NCBI RefSeq assembly: GCF_001676725.1
Contig: NZ_CP016172.1
Span: 2,170,001-2,234,000 of the forward strand
Origin: Bordetella flabilis
Lineage (GTDB): Bacteria; Pseudomonadota; Gammaproteobacteria; Burkholderiales; Burkholderiaceae_B
DNA length: 64,000 bases
Direction of reading: 5' to 3'
Part shown: positions 8,465 to 19,662 of the stretch, in pieces
Layout of the letters: each line of letters starts with the position of its first letter
Position numbering within the stretch: position 1 is the first letter of the stretch
Made by a program: the position numbers and the translations under genes
The notes under the pieces: generated by a model
What the model was told of the DNA's origin: nothing
Databases searched by the model: none
Seen by the model: the letters and a program-made list of their open reading frames with translations, nothing else

Positions 8465-9574
8465 ATGGATTTCGTCCTGTCGGAGTTGTGCGATCAGGTC
8501 ATGACCGCGCGCGCCGGGCACAAGCCGCTGTTCATCTGCGGTGGCGGCAGCAAAGCCTTCTATGGCAACCACCGGCCCTTGCGGCCGGAAGACGGCCATT
8601 GCCTGCTGGATATCACCGCCTATCGCGGCATCGTGAATTATCAGCCGTCCGAGCTGGTGGTCACGGCGCGTGCCGGGACGCCGCTGCGCGAGCTCGAAGC
8701 CGCGCTCGCCGAGCACAACCAGATGCTGGGCTTCGAGCCGCCGCACTATGAAGAGAGCGCCACCGTCGGCGGGTGCGTGGCGGCCGGCCTGGCCGGACCG
8801 CGCCGCATGGCCGCGGGCAGTGTGCGGGACTTCGTTCTGGGGGCCCGCCTGCTGGATGCCCACGGGCGTGTCCTGAATTTCGGTGGCGAGGTCATGAAGA
8901 ACGTCGCTGGCTATGACGTATCGCGGTTGCTGGCGGGATCCCAAGGGATTTTCGGTGCGCTGCTGGAGGTTTCGCTGAAGGTGCTGCCGCGGCCTGCCGA
9001 CGAACGGACCCTGCGGCTGGATGCAACGGAGCCGGAAGCCTTGGCGGCCTTCGCGCAATGGCGGCGGCTGCCCATGCCGATCTCCGCGGCATCCTGGATC
9101 CCCGCCGGGGAAGAGGGCAAGGGCGAGCTTTGGGTGCGCCTGTCGGGCGCGCCGCCGGCCATCGATGCGGCCCGCGCGCGCATCCGGGGGGACGCTATCG
9201 ATGCCCCGCAGGCGCAGGCCTTCTGGCTCTCGCTGCGCGAACAGACGCATGCGTACTTCGACCGGACACGCGCCTTGTGGCGCGTCGCGGTACCGCCGGC
9301 TGCGCCGTCACTGGGCCTGGGAACGACGCTCATCGAATGGGCGGGCGGGCAGCGCTGGTTGCGAGGCCCCCTGGAGCCCGACTCTGTACGGCAGGCGGCG
9401 CAGACCCGGGGTGGTCATGCCACCCTGTTTCGCGCCGTACGCCACGAAGACATGCCGCACGATGGTGTCTTTCATCCGCTCGCGCCCGGTATCGCGACGC
9501 TTACCCGCCGCCTGAAGCAGGAGCTGGATCCGTCCGGCCTGTTCAATCCAGGGCGGCTGGCGCTGGAGCTATAG
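8465..9574 (+). CDS. glcE: Glycolate oxidase subunit GlcE
   Basis: Second FAD-binding subunit of glycolate oxidase, 369 residues (E. coli 350). It keeps the FAD-binding part (ICGGGSKAFYG, VTARAGTPLRELE, ATVGGCVAAGLAGPRR, DFVLGARLLD, NVAGYDVSRLLAGSQG) but lacks the metal-ligand HxGDGN motif seen in GlcD, as is normal for GlcE. The C-terminus ends LDPSGLFNPGRL, common to the family. It lies between glcD and glcF with spacers of 10 and two bases, which suggests translational coupling. Confidence 0.95.
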   Translation: MDFVLSELCDQVMTARAGHKPLFICGGGSKAFYGNHRPLRPEDGHCLLDITAYRGIVNYQPSELVVTARAGTPLRELEAALAEHNQMLGFEPPHYEESATVGGCVAAGLAGPRRMAAGSVRDFVLGARLLDAHGRVLNFGGEVMKNVAGYDVSRLLAGSQGIFGALLEVSLKVLPRPADERTLRLDATEPEALAAFAQWRRLPMPISAASWIPAGEEGKGELWVRLSGAPPAIDAARARIRGDAIDAPQAQAFWLSLREQTHAYFDRTRALWRVAVPPAAPSLGLGTTLIEWAGGQRWLRGPLEPDSVRQAAQTRGGHATLFRAVRHEDMPHDGVFHPLAPGIATLTRRLKQELDPSGLFNPGRLALEL

Positions 9575-9576
9575 CT

Positions 9577-10836
9577 ATGCAAACCCAAATCGCTTCCTGG
9601 GCGCGGGATACGGATTACGGCCGCGAAGCCGATGCCATCCTGCGCCGCTGCGTGCATTGCGGCTTCTGTACCGCGACGTGCCCCACCTACCAGGTCCTGG
9701 GGGACGAGCTCGACGGCCCGCGCGGCCGTATCTACTTGATCAAGCAGATGCTGGAAGGCGCGGAGCCGACGCAGTCCACGCAGACGCACCTGGACCGCTG
9801 CCTGACCTGCCGCAACTGTGAAACGACGTGCCCGTCCGGTGTCGAGTACGGCCATCTGATCGATATCGGGCGCAGTCTGGTCGAACAGCGTGTGCGTCGG
9901 CCTTTGCCGCAGCGCTTGAAGCGTGCACTGCTGCGCCGCGGGCTGACATCGCGCTGGTTCGCGCCGGCCATGCGGCTGGGACAGGTCCTCAGGCCCATGC
10001 TGCCGGCGGCGCTGCGCGCCAAGGTGCCGGAGCGCAGGGCCGTCGGGACGCTGCCGGATCCGCGCCTTCATGGTCGACAGGTCCTCATGCTGGCCGGGTG
10101 CGTACAGCCTGCCATGATGCCGACCATCGATGCGGCGACCGTAAGGGTGCTGCACGCGCTGGGTATCGGCGCCACCGTCGCACGGGGCGGCGGTTGTTGC
10201 GGTGCGATCAATCTGCACCTGGACGACCCCTCGACGGCCCTGGCGCAGATGCGCGCCAACGTGGACAGTTGGTGGCCCTTCGTCGAAAGCGGCAAGGTCG
10301 AAGCCATCGTCATGAACGCCACCGGCTGCGGCGCCATGGTGAAAGAGTATGCATATCACCTGCGCAACGATCCCGCGTATGCCGAGCGCGCCGCACGCAT
10401 TGTGGCCCTGGTGCGCGATATCTCCGAAGTGCTCGCGCCGCATGCGGGCGTCTTGCGCGAGCGCCTGGGACAGCCCGTCAAGGCGGCATTCCATCCGCCT
10501 TGCACGCTGCAGCATTGGCAAGGCCTGCGTCCTCTCGCGGACACTTTGCTGACAGACCTGGGCTTTGAATTACAGCCATTCGCCGACCGCCATTTATGCT
10601 GCGGGTCGGCGGGCGCGTACTCCGTCATGCAGCCCGAGATGGCGACAACCTTGCGCGACCGCAAGCTCGCTGCCATTGGACCCACGGCCCCGGATGTGAT
10701 CCTGTCCGCCAACATAGGATGTATCACGCACCTGCAGAGCGGGACGTCCACACCGGTGCGTCATTGGATCGAAGTGCTGGACGAGCGGCTGCGGGAGGCC
10801 GGTACTCCCGCCCCCGCGGCTATTCCACAGCCTTGA
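9577..10836 (+). CDS. glcF: Glycolate oxidase iron-sulfur subunit GlcF
   Basis: Iron-sulfur subunit of 419 residues that carries electrons from GlcD/GlcE. The N-terminus has two 4Fe-4S motifs: CVHCGFCTATCPTY (about residues 24-37) and CLTCRNCETTCPSG (about 73-86). Two cysteine-rich CCG domains follow, each with GGGCCGA or LCCGSAGAYS motifs and HPPCTLQH. The ATG at 9577 was chosen because the family motif begins shortly after it; a much longer in-frame reading from 9058 only overlaps glcE. Its 3' end overlaps the convergent pntB by 17 bases. Confidence 0.95.
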   Translation: MQTQIASWARDTDYGREADAILRRCVHCGFCTATCPTYQVLGDELDGPRGRIYLIKQMLEGAEPTQSTQTHLDRCLTCRNCETTCPSGVEYGHLIDIGRSLVEQRVRRPLPQRLKRALLRRGLTSRWFAPAMRLGQVLRPMLPAALRAKVPERRAVGTLPDPRLHGRQVLMLAGCVQPAMMPTIDAATVRVLHALGIGATVARGGGCCGAINLHLDDPSTALAQMRANVDSWWPFVESGKVEAIVMNATGCGAMVKEYAYHLRNDPAYAERAARIVALVRDISEVLAPHAGVLRERLGQPVKAAFHPPCTLQHWQGLRPLADTLLTDLGFELQPFADRHLCCGSAGAYSVMQPEMATTLRDRKLAAIGPTAPDVILSANIGCITHLQSGTSTPVRHWIEVLDERLREAGTPAPAAIPQP

Positions 10837-12259
10837 CCATGTCCTCGATGGCCTTTTTGGCATCGCCAAAGACCATCATGGTGCGGTCCATATAGAACAA
10901 TTCATTGTCCAGGCCGGCATAGCCGGCCGCCATCGAACGCTTGTTCACGATGATGGTGCGGGCCTTGTATGCCTCCAGGATAGGCATGCCGGCGATGGCG
11001 GAGCCCGGGTCGTTTTTGGCGGCCGGGTTGACGACATCGTTGGCGCCCAGGACCAGAGCCACGTCGGTCTGGCCGAATTCCCCGTTGATGTCATCCATCT
11101 CGAACACCTGGTCATAGGGCACTTCCGCCTCGGCCAGCAGGACGTTCATATGGCCCGGCATGCGGCCCGCCACCGGATGGATGGCGTACTTCACCGTCAC
11201 GCCTTTCGCGGTCAGCTTCGCGGCCAGTTCCTTCAGTGCGTGCTGCGCGCGCGCCACCGCCAGTCCGTAGCCGGGCACGATGACCACCGTTTCGGCGTTC
11301 ATCATGACAAAGGCCGCGTCCTCGGCACTGCCGGATTTCACGCTGCGCTGCGGACCACCGGCTTCAGCCGCTGCGCTGCCCCCACCGTTGCCGAAGCCGC
11401 CCAGCAGGACATTGAAGAACGAGCGGTTCATCGCCTTGCACATGATGTACGAGAGGATGGCGCCGGACGATCCCACCAGCGAACCGGCGATGATCAGCAT
11501 CGGGTTGTTCAGCGAAAAACCAATGCCCGCCGCCGCCCAGCCGGAATAGCTGTTCAGCATGGATACCACGACCGGCATGTCGGCGCCGCCGATGGGGATG
11601 ATGATCAACACGCCCAGCACGAACGCGATGAGCGTCATCGCGATGAACGGCGTCCATTGTTGCGTCATGACAAACGCGATGCCGCAGCCGAGCATGACGA
11701 GGGCGAGCACCAGGTTGACGATGTGCTGGCCGCGAAACACCACAGGCGCGCCCTGGAAAAGCCGGAAGCGATACTTGCCCGACAGCTTGCCAAAGGCGAT
11801 GACGGATCCCGAGAACGTAATGGCGCCCACGAAGGTCCCGATAAAGATCTCCACGCGGTTGCCGGTCGGCAAGGCGGTCCCCATGGGCGCGATGCCGAAC
11901 GCGTGCGGCTCGGCCACGACCGCGACCGCGATGGCCACGGCCGCCAGACCTATCATGCTGTGCATGAAGGCCACCAGTTCGGGCATCTTGGTCATCTCGA
12001 CGCGGCGCGCCATGATGGTGCCCGCCGTCCCGCCGATCAGCAGGCCCAGCAGCACCCAACCCAGACCCAGGCCGGCAATGCCCGGTCCGGCCAGGGCGAC
12101 GATCAAAGCCCCGGTGGTGATGACGGCGATTGCCATGCCGGCCATGCCGAAGGCGTTGCCGATGCGCGACGTGGCCGGATGGGACAGTCCCTTCAACGCC
12201 TGGATAAAACATACCGACGCGACCAGGTAGAGCAGCGTGACGACGTTCAGTGAAATCAT
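10820..12259 (-). CDS. pntB: NAD(P) transhydrogenase beta subunit
   Basis: Beta subunit of the proton-pumping nicotinamide nucleotide transhydrogenase, 479 residues. The N-terminal half is a run of membrane helices (from MISLNVVTLLYLVAS on); the C-terminal third is the NADP(H)-binding domain III with VPGYGLAVARAQHA, HPVAGRMPGHMNVLLAEA, NDVVNPAAK and SMAAGYAGLDN. The ATG (12257-12259) shares one base with the stop codon of pntAB (TGATG), so translation is coupled. The enzyme uses the proton gradient to reduce NADP+ with NADH. The gene is convergent with glcF. Confidence 0.96.
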   Translation of the reverse strand: MISLNVVTLLYLVASVCFIQALKGLSHPATSRIGNAFGMAGMAIAVITTGALIVALAGPGIAGLGLGWVLLGLLIGGTAGTIMARRVEMTKMPELVAFMHSMIGLAAVAIAVAVVAEPHAFGIAPMGTALPTGNRVEIFIGTFVGAITFSGSVIAFGKLSGKYRFRLFQGAPVVFRGQHIVNLVLALVMLGCGIAFVMTQQWTPFIAMTLIAFVLGVLIIIPIGGADMPVVVSMLNSYSGWAAAGIGFSLNNPMLIIAGSLVGSSGAILSYIMCKAMNRSFFNVLLGGFGNGGGSAAAEAGGPQRSVKSGSAEDAAFVMMNAETVVIVPGYGLAVARAQHALKELAAKLTAKGVTVKYAIHPVAGRMPGHMNVLLAEAEVPYDQVFEMDDINGEFGQTDVALVLGANDVVNPAAKNDPGSAIAGMPILEAYKARTIIVNKRSMAAGYAGLDNELFYMDRTMMVFGDAKKAIEDMVKAVE

Positions 12260-12570
12260 CACGCAGCCTCCCGGGATTTCTTTTCCTTCTTCTTGAACAT
12301 CTCCAGCATGCGGCGCGTCACGAGGAAGCCGCCGAAGACATTGACCGCCGCCAGCGCCACCGCCAGCACGCCCATGCCGCGCGCGAGATTGCCTTCCGTG
12401 AGGGCCGCCGCTAGCATCGCACCGACGATGATGATGGCGGAGATCGCGTTGGTGACCGCCATCAGCGGGGTGTGCAATGCCGGGGTGACGTTCCAGACGA
12501 CGTGGTAGCCGACATACACGGCGAGGACGAAGATGATCAGGTTGATGAGTGTCGGGCTGAGCGCGTCCAT
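12259..12570 (-). CDS. pntAB: NAD(P) transhydrogenase, membrane part of the alpha subunit
   Basis: A 103-residue membrane protein equal to the C-terminal part of E. coli PntA (domain II). Three or four hydrophobic helices are visible (about 10-25, 36-58, 65-85), with HTPLMAVTNAISAIIIVGA as the conserved helix. The C-terminus is a Lys-rich tail. The ATG at 12568-12570 follows GGAGG with good spacing and comes immediately after the pntAA stop codon (TGAATG). In this lineage the alpha subunit is split in two genes, as in Rhodospirillum; it is not a frameshift. Confidence 0.93.
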   Translation of the reverse strand: MDALSPTLINLIIFVLAVYVGYHVVWNVTPALHTPLMAVTNAISAIIIVGAMLAAALTEGNLARGMGVLAVALAAVNVFGGFLVTRRMLEMFKKKEKKSREAA

Positions 12571-13689
12571 TCAAGACCTCCGAACTGCATTGCCGGCCTC
12601 GCAGATCAGGCAGGCGGCGACGATTTCATCCTCGCGCTGGATGGCGAGGGCGCCTTCCTTGTCGATGATGAGCTTCAGGAAATCGAGTACGTTGCGGGCG
12701 TAAAGCGCCGACGCGTCCGTAGGAACCAGGGCAGGGAGGTTGGTAAGCCCGACCAGCGTCACGCCATGCTTTTCCACGACCTTGCCTTTTTCCGACAGCG
12801 GGCAATTGCCGCCGCGTTCCACGGCAAGGTCTACCAGTACCGAGCCTGGCCGCATGGCTTCGACGGTTTCCTGGGATACCAGCGTGGGCGCTGGCCGGCC
12901 AGGAATTAGGGCGGTGGTGATGACAATATCCGCCTGCTTGCAGCGTTCGGCGACCAGGACCGCCTGGCGTGCCATCCACGCGGCGGGCATGGGCCGCGCA
13001 TAGCCCCCGATGCCCTGCGCGATTTCACGTTCCTCATCGGTCTCGAAGGGCACGTCGATGAATTTCGCACCCAGCGATTCGACTTGTTCCTTGGCCGCGG
13101 GGCGTACGTCGGAGGCTTCCACCACGGCGCCAAGGCGTCGCGCCGTCGCGATCGCCTGCAGGCCGGCCACCCCGGCTCCCAGCACGACGGCCCGCGCAGC
13201 CTTCAGGGTGCCGGCCGCGGTCATCATCATGGGGAAGAGGCGACCGTAGTAGTGGGCCGCCAGCAGCACGGCCTTGTAGCCGGCAAGATTGGCCTGGGAC
13301 GACAGGACGTCCAGGCTCTGTGCCCGCGTAATCCGTGGTGCGGCTTCCAGGGCGAAGGCGGTTATGCCCGCCGCGGCCATTCGGTCGATGCCCTCCGTGT
13401 CGAACGGATCGAGCATGCCGACCAGAACCGCCTGGGGCGTCATGGCGGTCAACTCCTGAACGGAAGGCGCCCGCACCTTCAGCACCAGTTCCGTGCCGAG
13501 GGCATCGGTCGCCGATCCCAGCGTGGCGCCGGCCGCCTCGTAGGCACTATCCGGATAGCGGGCCGCGGCGCCGGCGCCGCGTTCCACAACGACGGTATGC
13601 TTGCCCCCCACGTACTTCTTGACGGTTTCGGGTGTTGCCGCAACGCGCGTTTCCCCCTCCAGGGTCTCCCGCGGAATGCCGATACGCAT
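12571..13689 (-). CDS. pntAA: NAD(P) transhydrogenase, soluble NAD-binding part of the alpha subunit
   Basis: Domain I of transhydrogenase, 372 residues, related to alanine dehydrogenase. Visible blocks are [18 protein letters not shown] at the start, [20 protein letters not shown] (the NAD-binding GxGxxG), [20 protein letters not shown] and the RQD-type loop replaced by RKDI-like surroundings near ALIPGRPAP. It binds NAD(H) in the cytoplasm and hands hydride to domain III of PntB. The ATG at 13687-13689 follows GAGGAG with proper spacing; an in-frame start 14 codons upstream has none. First gene of the pntAA-pntAB-pntB operon, divergent from mnmA. Confidence 0.95.
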   Translation of the reverse strand: MRIGIPRETLEGETRVAATPETVKKYVGGKHTVVVERGAGAAARYPDSAYEAAGATLGSATDALGTELVLKVRAPSVQELTAMTPQAVLVGMLDPFDTEGIDRMAAAGITAFALEAAPRITRAQSLDVLSSQANLAGYKAVLLAAHYYGRLFPMMMTAAGTLKAARAVVLGAGVAGLQAIATARRLGAVVEASDVRPAAKEQVESLGAKFIDVPFETDEEREIAQGIGGYARPMPAAWMARQAVLVAERCKQADIVITTALIPGRPAPTLVSQETVEAMRPGSVLVDLAVERGGNCPLSEKGKVVEKHGVTLVGLTNLPALVPTDASALYARNVLDFLKLIIDKEGALAIQREDEIVAACLICEAGNAVRRS

Positions 13690-13842
13690 GCGTTCTCCTC
13701 GTCGTATATCGGACCGCTGACACTTATACACGACTTGCCGCCCGTCGCGTTAGGAAAACCGCCGGGTAAAATGGCCCATCCGCTCGCCGCTCGCCCCCGG
13801 GGCCGGCGGTTCGAACCCCTAACCCGCACTGCTTGTTTCCCC

Positions 13843-14958
13843 ATGTCCTCCATTACTCCAACCAAGGGCCGTGTCGTCGTCGGCATGTCCGGTGGTGTCG
13901 ATTCGTCCGTGACCGCGTGGCTGCTCAAGCAGCAGGGCTACGAAGTGATCGGGCTCTTCATGAAGAACTGGGAGGACGATGACGATTCCGAATACTGCTC
14001 CAGTCGGCAGGATTGGCTCGACGCGGCCAGCGTCGCGGATTCCATCGGCGTCGATATCGAGGCGGTGAACTTTGCGTCGGAATACAAGGACCGCGTGTTT
14101 GCCGAGTTCCTGCGCGAGTATTCGGCCGGCCGCACGCCCAACCCCGACGTGCTGTGCAACGCCGAAATCAAATTCAAGGCGTTCCTGGATCACGCGATGA
14201 GCCTGGGCGCTGAACGTATCGCCACAGGACACTATGCGCGGGTACGGGCGGTCGAGGGGAGGGCGGGGCTGCGTTACGAATTGCTCAAGGCCCTGGACGC
14301 CACCAAGGACCAGAGCTACTTCCTGCATCGGCTGAACCAGGCGCAGCTGTCGCGCACGCTCTTCCCGCTCGGCGAAATACCCAAGGTCCAGGTGCGGCGC
14401 ATCGCTCATGAGATCGGCCTGCACAACGCGGCCAAGAAAGACTCGACGGGTATCTGTTTCATCGGCGAACGGCCCTTCCGCGCATTCCTGAACCGTTATC
14501 TGCCCACTGCTCCCGGTCCGATCCTGACGCCCGAAGGACAGCACGTCGGCACGCATTCCGGCCTGTCCTTCTACACGCTGGGACAGCGCAAGGGCATAGG
14601 AATCGGGGGCGTCAAGGGGCGGCAGCGCGATGACGGCACGGCCGAAGCCTGGTACGTGGCACGCAAGGACATCGCCGCCAATACCCTGTATGTGGTGCAG
14701 GGGCACGACCATCCCTGGCTCTTGGCGGGATCATTGGACGCTCAGGACGCCAGCTGGATCGCGGGGACTCCGCCCGCGCCCGGCGGGTACGGCGCCAAAA
14801 CCCGCTATCGCCAGGGCGATGCGCCCTGCACGCTGCGGGGCGGGACCTCCAGCGGGTTCACGCTGCGGTTCGAACAGCCCCAATGGGCGGTGACGCCGGG
14901 CCAGTCCGCGGTGCTCTACGACGGCGAGATCTGCCTGGGGGGCGGTATCATCTCGTAG
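13843..14958 (+). CDS. mnmA: tRNA-specific 2-thiouridylase MnmA
   Basis: Adds sulfur to uridine 34 of tRNA-Lys, -Glu and -Gln. The protein is 371 residues (368 in E. coli). The ATP PP-loop SGGVDSS lies at 16-22. The two catalytic cysteines are Cys105 in [12 protein letters not shown] and Cys205 in [11 protein letters not shown]. The beta-barrel C-terminal part ends in [13 protein letters not shown]. The start ATG 13843 is the first that gives the conserved [11 protein letters not shown]; the much longer in-frame extension upstream is antisense to pntAA and has no family match. It is divergent from pntAA across about 150 bases. Confidence 0.96.
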   Translation: MSSITPTKGRVVVGMSGGVDSSVTAWLLKQQGYEVIGLFMKNWEDDDDSEYCSSRQDWLDAASVADSIGVDIEAVNFASEYKDRVFAEFLREYSAGRTPNPDVLCNAEIKFKAFLDHAMSLGAERIATGHYARVRAVEGRAGLRYELLKALDATKDQSYFLHRLNQAQLSRTLFPLGEIPKVQVRRIAHEIGLHNAAKKDSTGICFIGERPFRAFLNRYLPTAPGPILTPEGQHVGTHSGLSFYTLGQRKGIGIGGVKGRQRDDGTAEAWYVARKDIAANTLYVVQGHDHPWLLAGSLDAQDASWIAGTPPAPGGYGAKTRYRQGDAPCTLRGGTSSGFTLRFEQPQWAVTPGQSAVLYDGEICLGGGIIS

Positions 14959-15073
14959 TTGCGCGTCGGGGAGGGCGTCGCTGCGTCGCCGACCGCATGG
15001 CCGCGGGCCGGACGCCGCGGCCTGTCCGTTTTCGTGTGACCGTTACTTGAACAACCATAATGACGGAGCGGAT

Positions 15074-15889
15074 GTGGACATAGCTATGTTGGTTTTCCTG
15101 TTGCTGCTGGGCGCGGGCGCAGGATTCGCGGCGGGTTTGCTGGGTATAGGTGGCGGTATGGTGCTGGTGCCTTTCCTCACCATGCTGTTCGGCTGGCATG
15201 GCATGGCCGATGACCTGATCGTGCATGCCGCCATCGCCACCTCGATGACATCGATCCTCTTCACCTCCATCTCCAGCGTGCGGGCGCATCACGCCGCCCG
15301 CGCCGTGGTGTGGCATGTGGTGGCCGTCATGGCCCCTGGCCTCATCATTGGCGGCCTGCTGGCGGGCGGCGCCGTCTTCGCGGCCTTGCACACAGGCTGG
15401 CTATCCGCCTTCTTCGCCGTGTTCGTGGCGTATTCCGGTTATTCGATGCTGCGCAATACCAAGCCCAAGCCGACGCGGCAGTTGCCCGGCATGGTCGGCA
15501 CGTCGGCAGCCGGAGCAGGCATCGGTTTTATCTCCGGGCTGGTCGGCGCGGGCGGCGGCTTCCTGTCCGTTCCGTTTATGGTGTGGTGCAATGTCCCACT
15601 GCGTAACGCCGTGGCCACGTCCGCGGCGCTCGGGTTCCCGATCGCGCTGGCGAATAGCGCCGGGTATGTCATTTCCGGGCTGCGGGAAGCCAATACCACG
15701 CCCGGGATGATCGGCTATATCTATTGGCCGGCCTTGTTGGCCCTGGTGTGTACGAGCGTGCTGACCGCACCGATGGGCGCACGGCTGGCCCATCGTCTGC
15801 CGGTGGGCACCGTCAAGCGCATTTTCGCGATTCTGCTTTTCGCGCTGGCAATATTTATGGCCTACAAGGCGTGGCGTGCCTTTGCCTGA
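15074..15889 (+). CDS. TauE/SafE (TSUP) family permease
   Basis: Membrane protein of about 271 residues with eight or so hydrophobic segments. Both copies of the TSUP repeat motif are visible: AAGLLGIGGGMVLVP near the N-terminus and ISGLVGAGGGFLSVPFMV near residue 160. The family exports or imports small sulfonates and sulfur anions; the substrate here is not known. The start is uncertain: I prefer GTG 15074 because GGAG lies five bases upstream; ATG 15086 lacks such a site. It stands alone, convergent with the glutathione transferase gene. Confidence 0.85.
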   Translation: MDIAMLVFLLLLGAGAGFAAGLLGIGGGMVLVPFLTMLFGWHGMADDLIVHAAIATSMTSILFTSISSVRAHHAARAVVWHVVAVMAPGLIIGGLLAGGAVFAALHTGWLSAFFAVFVAYSGYSMLRNTKPKPTRQLPGMVGTSAAGAGIGFISGLVGAGGGFLSVPFMVWCNVPLRNAVATSAALGFPIALANSAGYVISGLREANTTPGMIGYIYWPALLALVCTSVLTAPMGARLAHRLPVGTVKRIFAILLFALAIFMAYKAWRAFA

Positions 15890-15910
15890 ACGTCCATTCC
15901 GCCTCGCCGC

Positions 15911-18081
<2,171 letters not shown>

Positions 18082-18100
18082 CGGCAGAAGCCCCGCCACA

Positions 18101-18131
18101 AGCCGGCAGGTGTTCCTGCCGGCTTTTTTTC
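18101..18131 (+). terminator. Rho-independent terminator of purB
   Basis: Ten-bp perfect stem AGCCGGCAGG with CCTGCCGGCT (loop TGTT) followed by a run of T at 18124-18130, 20 bases past the purB stop. Confidence 0.92.
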
Positions 18132-18248
18132 GCCTTGCGGACGCCCGTGCATGGCGGCTGGCGGGCGCTTTTGCCTGGAGTCGTCATCTGCCGGATGCGA
18201 GTCGTCGGCGTTACGATCGTACACGCCTTTGTATCTATTTCATGCCCC

Positions 18249-18296
18249 TTTTTCGCCGGTACGGCAAGACGGCCCCGTTTTTTCGCCGGCACGGCA
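18249..18296 (+). repeat. Tandem 18-bp repeats, candidate activator binding sites
   Basis: TTTTTCGCCGGTACGGCA at 18249-18266 recurs at 18279-18296 with one change (T to C), exactly 30 bases apart. Each copy contains a small palindrome GCCG-N3-CGGC. They lie about 113 and 83 bases upstream of the start predicted from the sigma-54 promoter at 18345, the usual distance for enhancer-binding-protein sites. I could not find clear copies before the other sigma-54 promoters. Confidence 0.5.
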
Positions 18297-18344
18297 GAGG
18301 TCTCGCGCTGTTCTTTCCCCGGGCAACGCCGCTTCATCGGACGC

Positions 18345-18360
18345 GGGCACGACACTTGCT
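18345..18360 (+). promoter_or_regulatory. Sigma-54 (-24/-12) promoter of the 74-residue protein gene
   Basis: GGGCAC-GACAC-TTGCT matches the consensus TGGCAC-N5-TTGC at nine of ten positions, with the invariant GG and GC exactly ten bases apart. Predicted start about 18371, 24 bases before the ATG at 18395. Confidence 0.75.
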
Positions 18361-18394
18361 GTGAGTAGAACATCCATCTGACCGGCGATACGCA

Positions 18395-18619
18395 ATGGAA
18401 GTTTTCGCAAAAGTCTTCAACGCGTGGGGCGCGACGCTGACCGTCGACCCGGACGGCAAGGGCAAGTTCAGTTGGAAGATCCTCGTCGAGGATCGGCGCC
18501 CGGGACGTCAGCGCTCCCGTTGTATCTCGTCGCCCGTCGGGTTTCCATCGGTTGGAGAAACCATCACGGATGGGCGCGCGGCCTTGGAGGTGCTTACTCC
18601 AGAGCAGGACCCCGATTAA
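18395..18619 (+). CDS. Small conserved-type hypothetical protein (74 aa)
   Basis: I do not recognise this protein. It is 74 residues, soluble, with a short N-terminal beta-like stretch (EVFAKVFNAWGATLTVDPDG) and many charged residues, ending LEVLTPEQDPD. No signal peptide or membrane segment. Support for it being real comes from outside the frame: a nine-of-ten sigma-54 promoter ends 35 bases upstream and tandem repeats suited to an activator lie further up. The ribosome site is weak. The Cys-rich protein gene follows after 95 bases and may share the transcript, which would then end at the terminator at 19042. Confidence 0.55.
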   Translation: MEVFAKVFNAWGATLTVDPDGKGKFSWKILVEDRRPGRQRSRCISSPVGFPSVGETITDGRAALEVLTPEQDPD

Positions 18620-18714
18620 TTCTATTCCCGGTGACGGGCGCAGCACGGCCCCCGGCAACGGTTCCATCGTCTTCAACAAGTATTGCTATTTCAAACCTAT
18701 CCTGGAGAACAACA

Positions 18715-19017
18715 ATGAGCGCCATGATGTGCCTTCCCTGCCAGAGCATCACCCTTGCAACCGCCGGGTTGCAGGCCCACCAGAGCCTGGTGCATGAAGG
18801 TTTCGTGCGACCCACCGAAAAGCACCGGGAAAACCACCGCGAGGACCGTTTCCGCTGCTCGTGCTGCCATACCCAGTGGATCCGCGAAACCGACCGTTGG
18901 GGCATGGACTTGGGGTTCCGGCTTGCGCCGGTGCAGTCCGGCGCACGTCCACGCTTCGCCTATTCCGAAAATACCCCCCGTGCCGGCGTTCGCGTATACC
19001 AGGTGTCCGCGGGCTGA
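18715..19017 (+). CDS. Small cysteine-containing protein (100 aa), unknown function
   Basis: Protein of 100 residues with a CLPC motif at 6-9 and a CSCC cluster at 48-51 (Cys48, 50, 51). This arrangement could bind a metal such as zinc, but spacing does not fit a standard zinc ribbon, so this is only a suggestion. The rest is basic and polar (KHRENHREDRFR). GGAGAA lies ten bases before the ATG, a good ribosome site; the longer in-frame reading upstream has none. A strong terminator follows. It may be the second gene of the sigma-54-driven unit that starts at 18371. Confidence 0.6.
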   Translation: MSAMMCLPCQSITLATAGLQAHQSLVHEGFVRPTEKHRENHREDRFRCSCCHTQWIRETDRWGMDLGFRLAPVQSGARPRFAYSENTPRAGVRVYQVSAG

Positions 19018-19041
19018 GCGCACGGTCCGGAGATATCGGAA

Positions 19042-19089
19042 AGCGGACCAGCCGCAATCTCTTATGGTTGCGGCTGGTCCGTTTTTTTA
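19042..19089 (+). terminator. Rho-independent terminator after the Cys-rich protein gene
   Basis: A 14-bp perfect stem (19044-19057 with 19068-19081, ten-base loop) followed by seven T at 19082-19088. Confidence 0.92.
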
Positions 19090-19111
19090 AAAGTCCATCG
19101 CGAGGCACATG

Positions 19112-19450
19112 CTAATGCAGTTCAGTGTCTGGCCGTGCCGGGTCGTAGCCCAGCACTTGCAGCGCAGCTTCATATGCTGCGGTGGACGCGCACAGGAACA
19201 CGGCGATGTCGCCCGGATTCACGTTGTCCAGCACGTCGCCCACCTGTTCGGGAGCGGAAGTCGGGTCATTCACCGCGGTGGCATGGATTTGACCGCCAGC
19301 CTCGACCTCGCTGCGCGGCACGATATCCGCGATGGCGTCCAGGTCAGGCGGGCTAACTACCACGTAGCTGCGTATGAACTCGCCGTCCAAGGTCGTCCGC
19401 AGGGCCATGCCGGCCTTCAGGTCGGCAAAACGAGCGCTGATAATGGTCAT
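19112..19450 (-). CDS. Hypothetical protein (112 aa)
   Basis: I do not recognise this 112-residue protein. It starts MTIISARFADLKAGMALR and has alternating hydrophobic and charged segments (YVVVSPPDLDAIADIV, GDIAVFLCAS) that suggest a small alpha/beta fold; there is no signal peptide or membrane helix. A single cysteine is near residue 88. The ATG at 19448-19450 has AAAGG eight bases upstream, and the longer in-frame reading has no such site. It is read towards the Cys-rich protein gene and away from cspA. Confidence 0.6.
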   Translation of the reverse strand: MTIISARFADLKAGMALRTTLDGEFIRSYVVVSPPDLDAIADIVPRSEVEAGGQIHATAVNDPTSAPEQVGDVLDNVNPGDIAVFLCASTAAYEAALQVLGYDPARPDTELH

Positions 19451-19662
19451 TGATGGGCCTTTCAGTTGCCGGGCTGTTGTAAAAGCGCCTCGTGCATTGT
19501 CGGAAAATATACGGTTCGTATGGTGCATGAATTCCCGTCGCGCCGGCTCGGCGCCCGGCATTCACAATCGTCATGTGCAACGTCAGGTAAGACGGCGCGC
19601 AGTTTTTGCGCTGCAATGTAGCAATTAGTTTCAACTGCGGGGGGCTGGAGAATAAATTGTTT

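Noticed and set aside
9058..9576. Long N-terminal extension of the GlcF reading frame
   Set aside because: It overlaps glcE in another frame, matches no family and GlcF begins normally at 9577.
11150..12253. Long plus-strand frame opposite pntB
   Set aside because: It mirrors the third-position GC bias of pntB and has a His/Arg-rich, unprotein-like composition.
12259..13689. Frameshift splitting the transhydrogenase alpha subunit
   Set aside because: Both parts have their own ribosome sites and the split form is normal in several proteobacteria.
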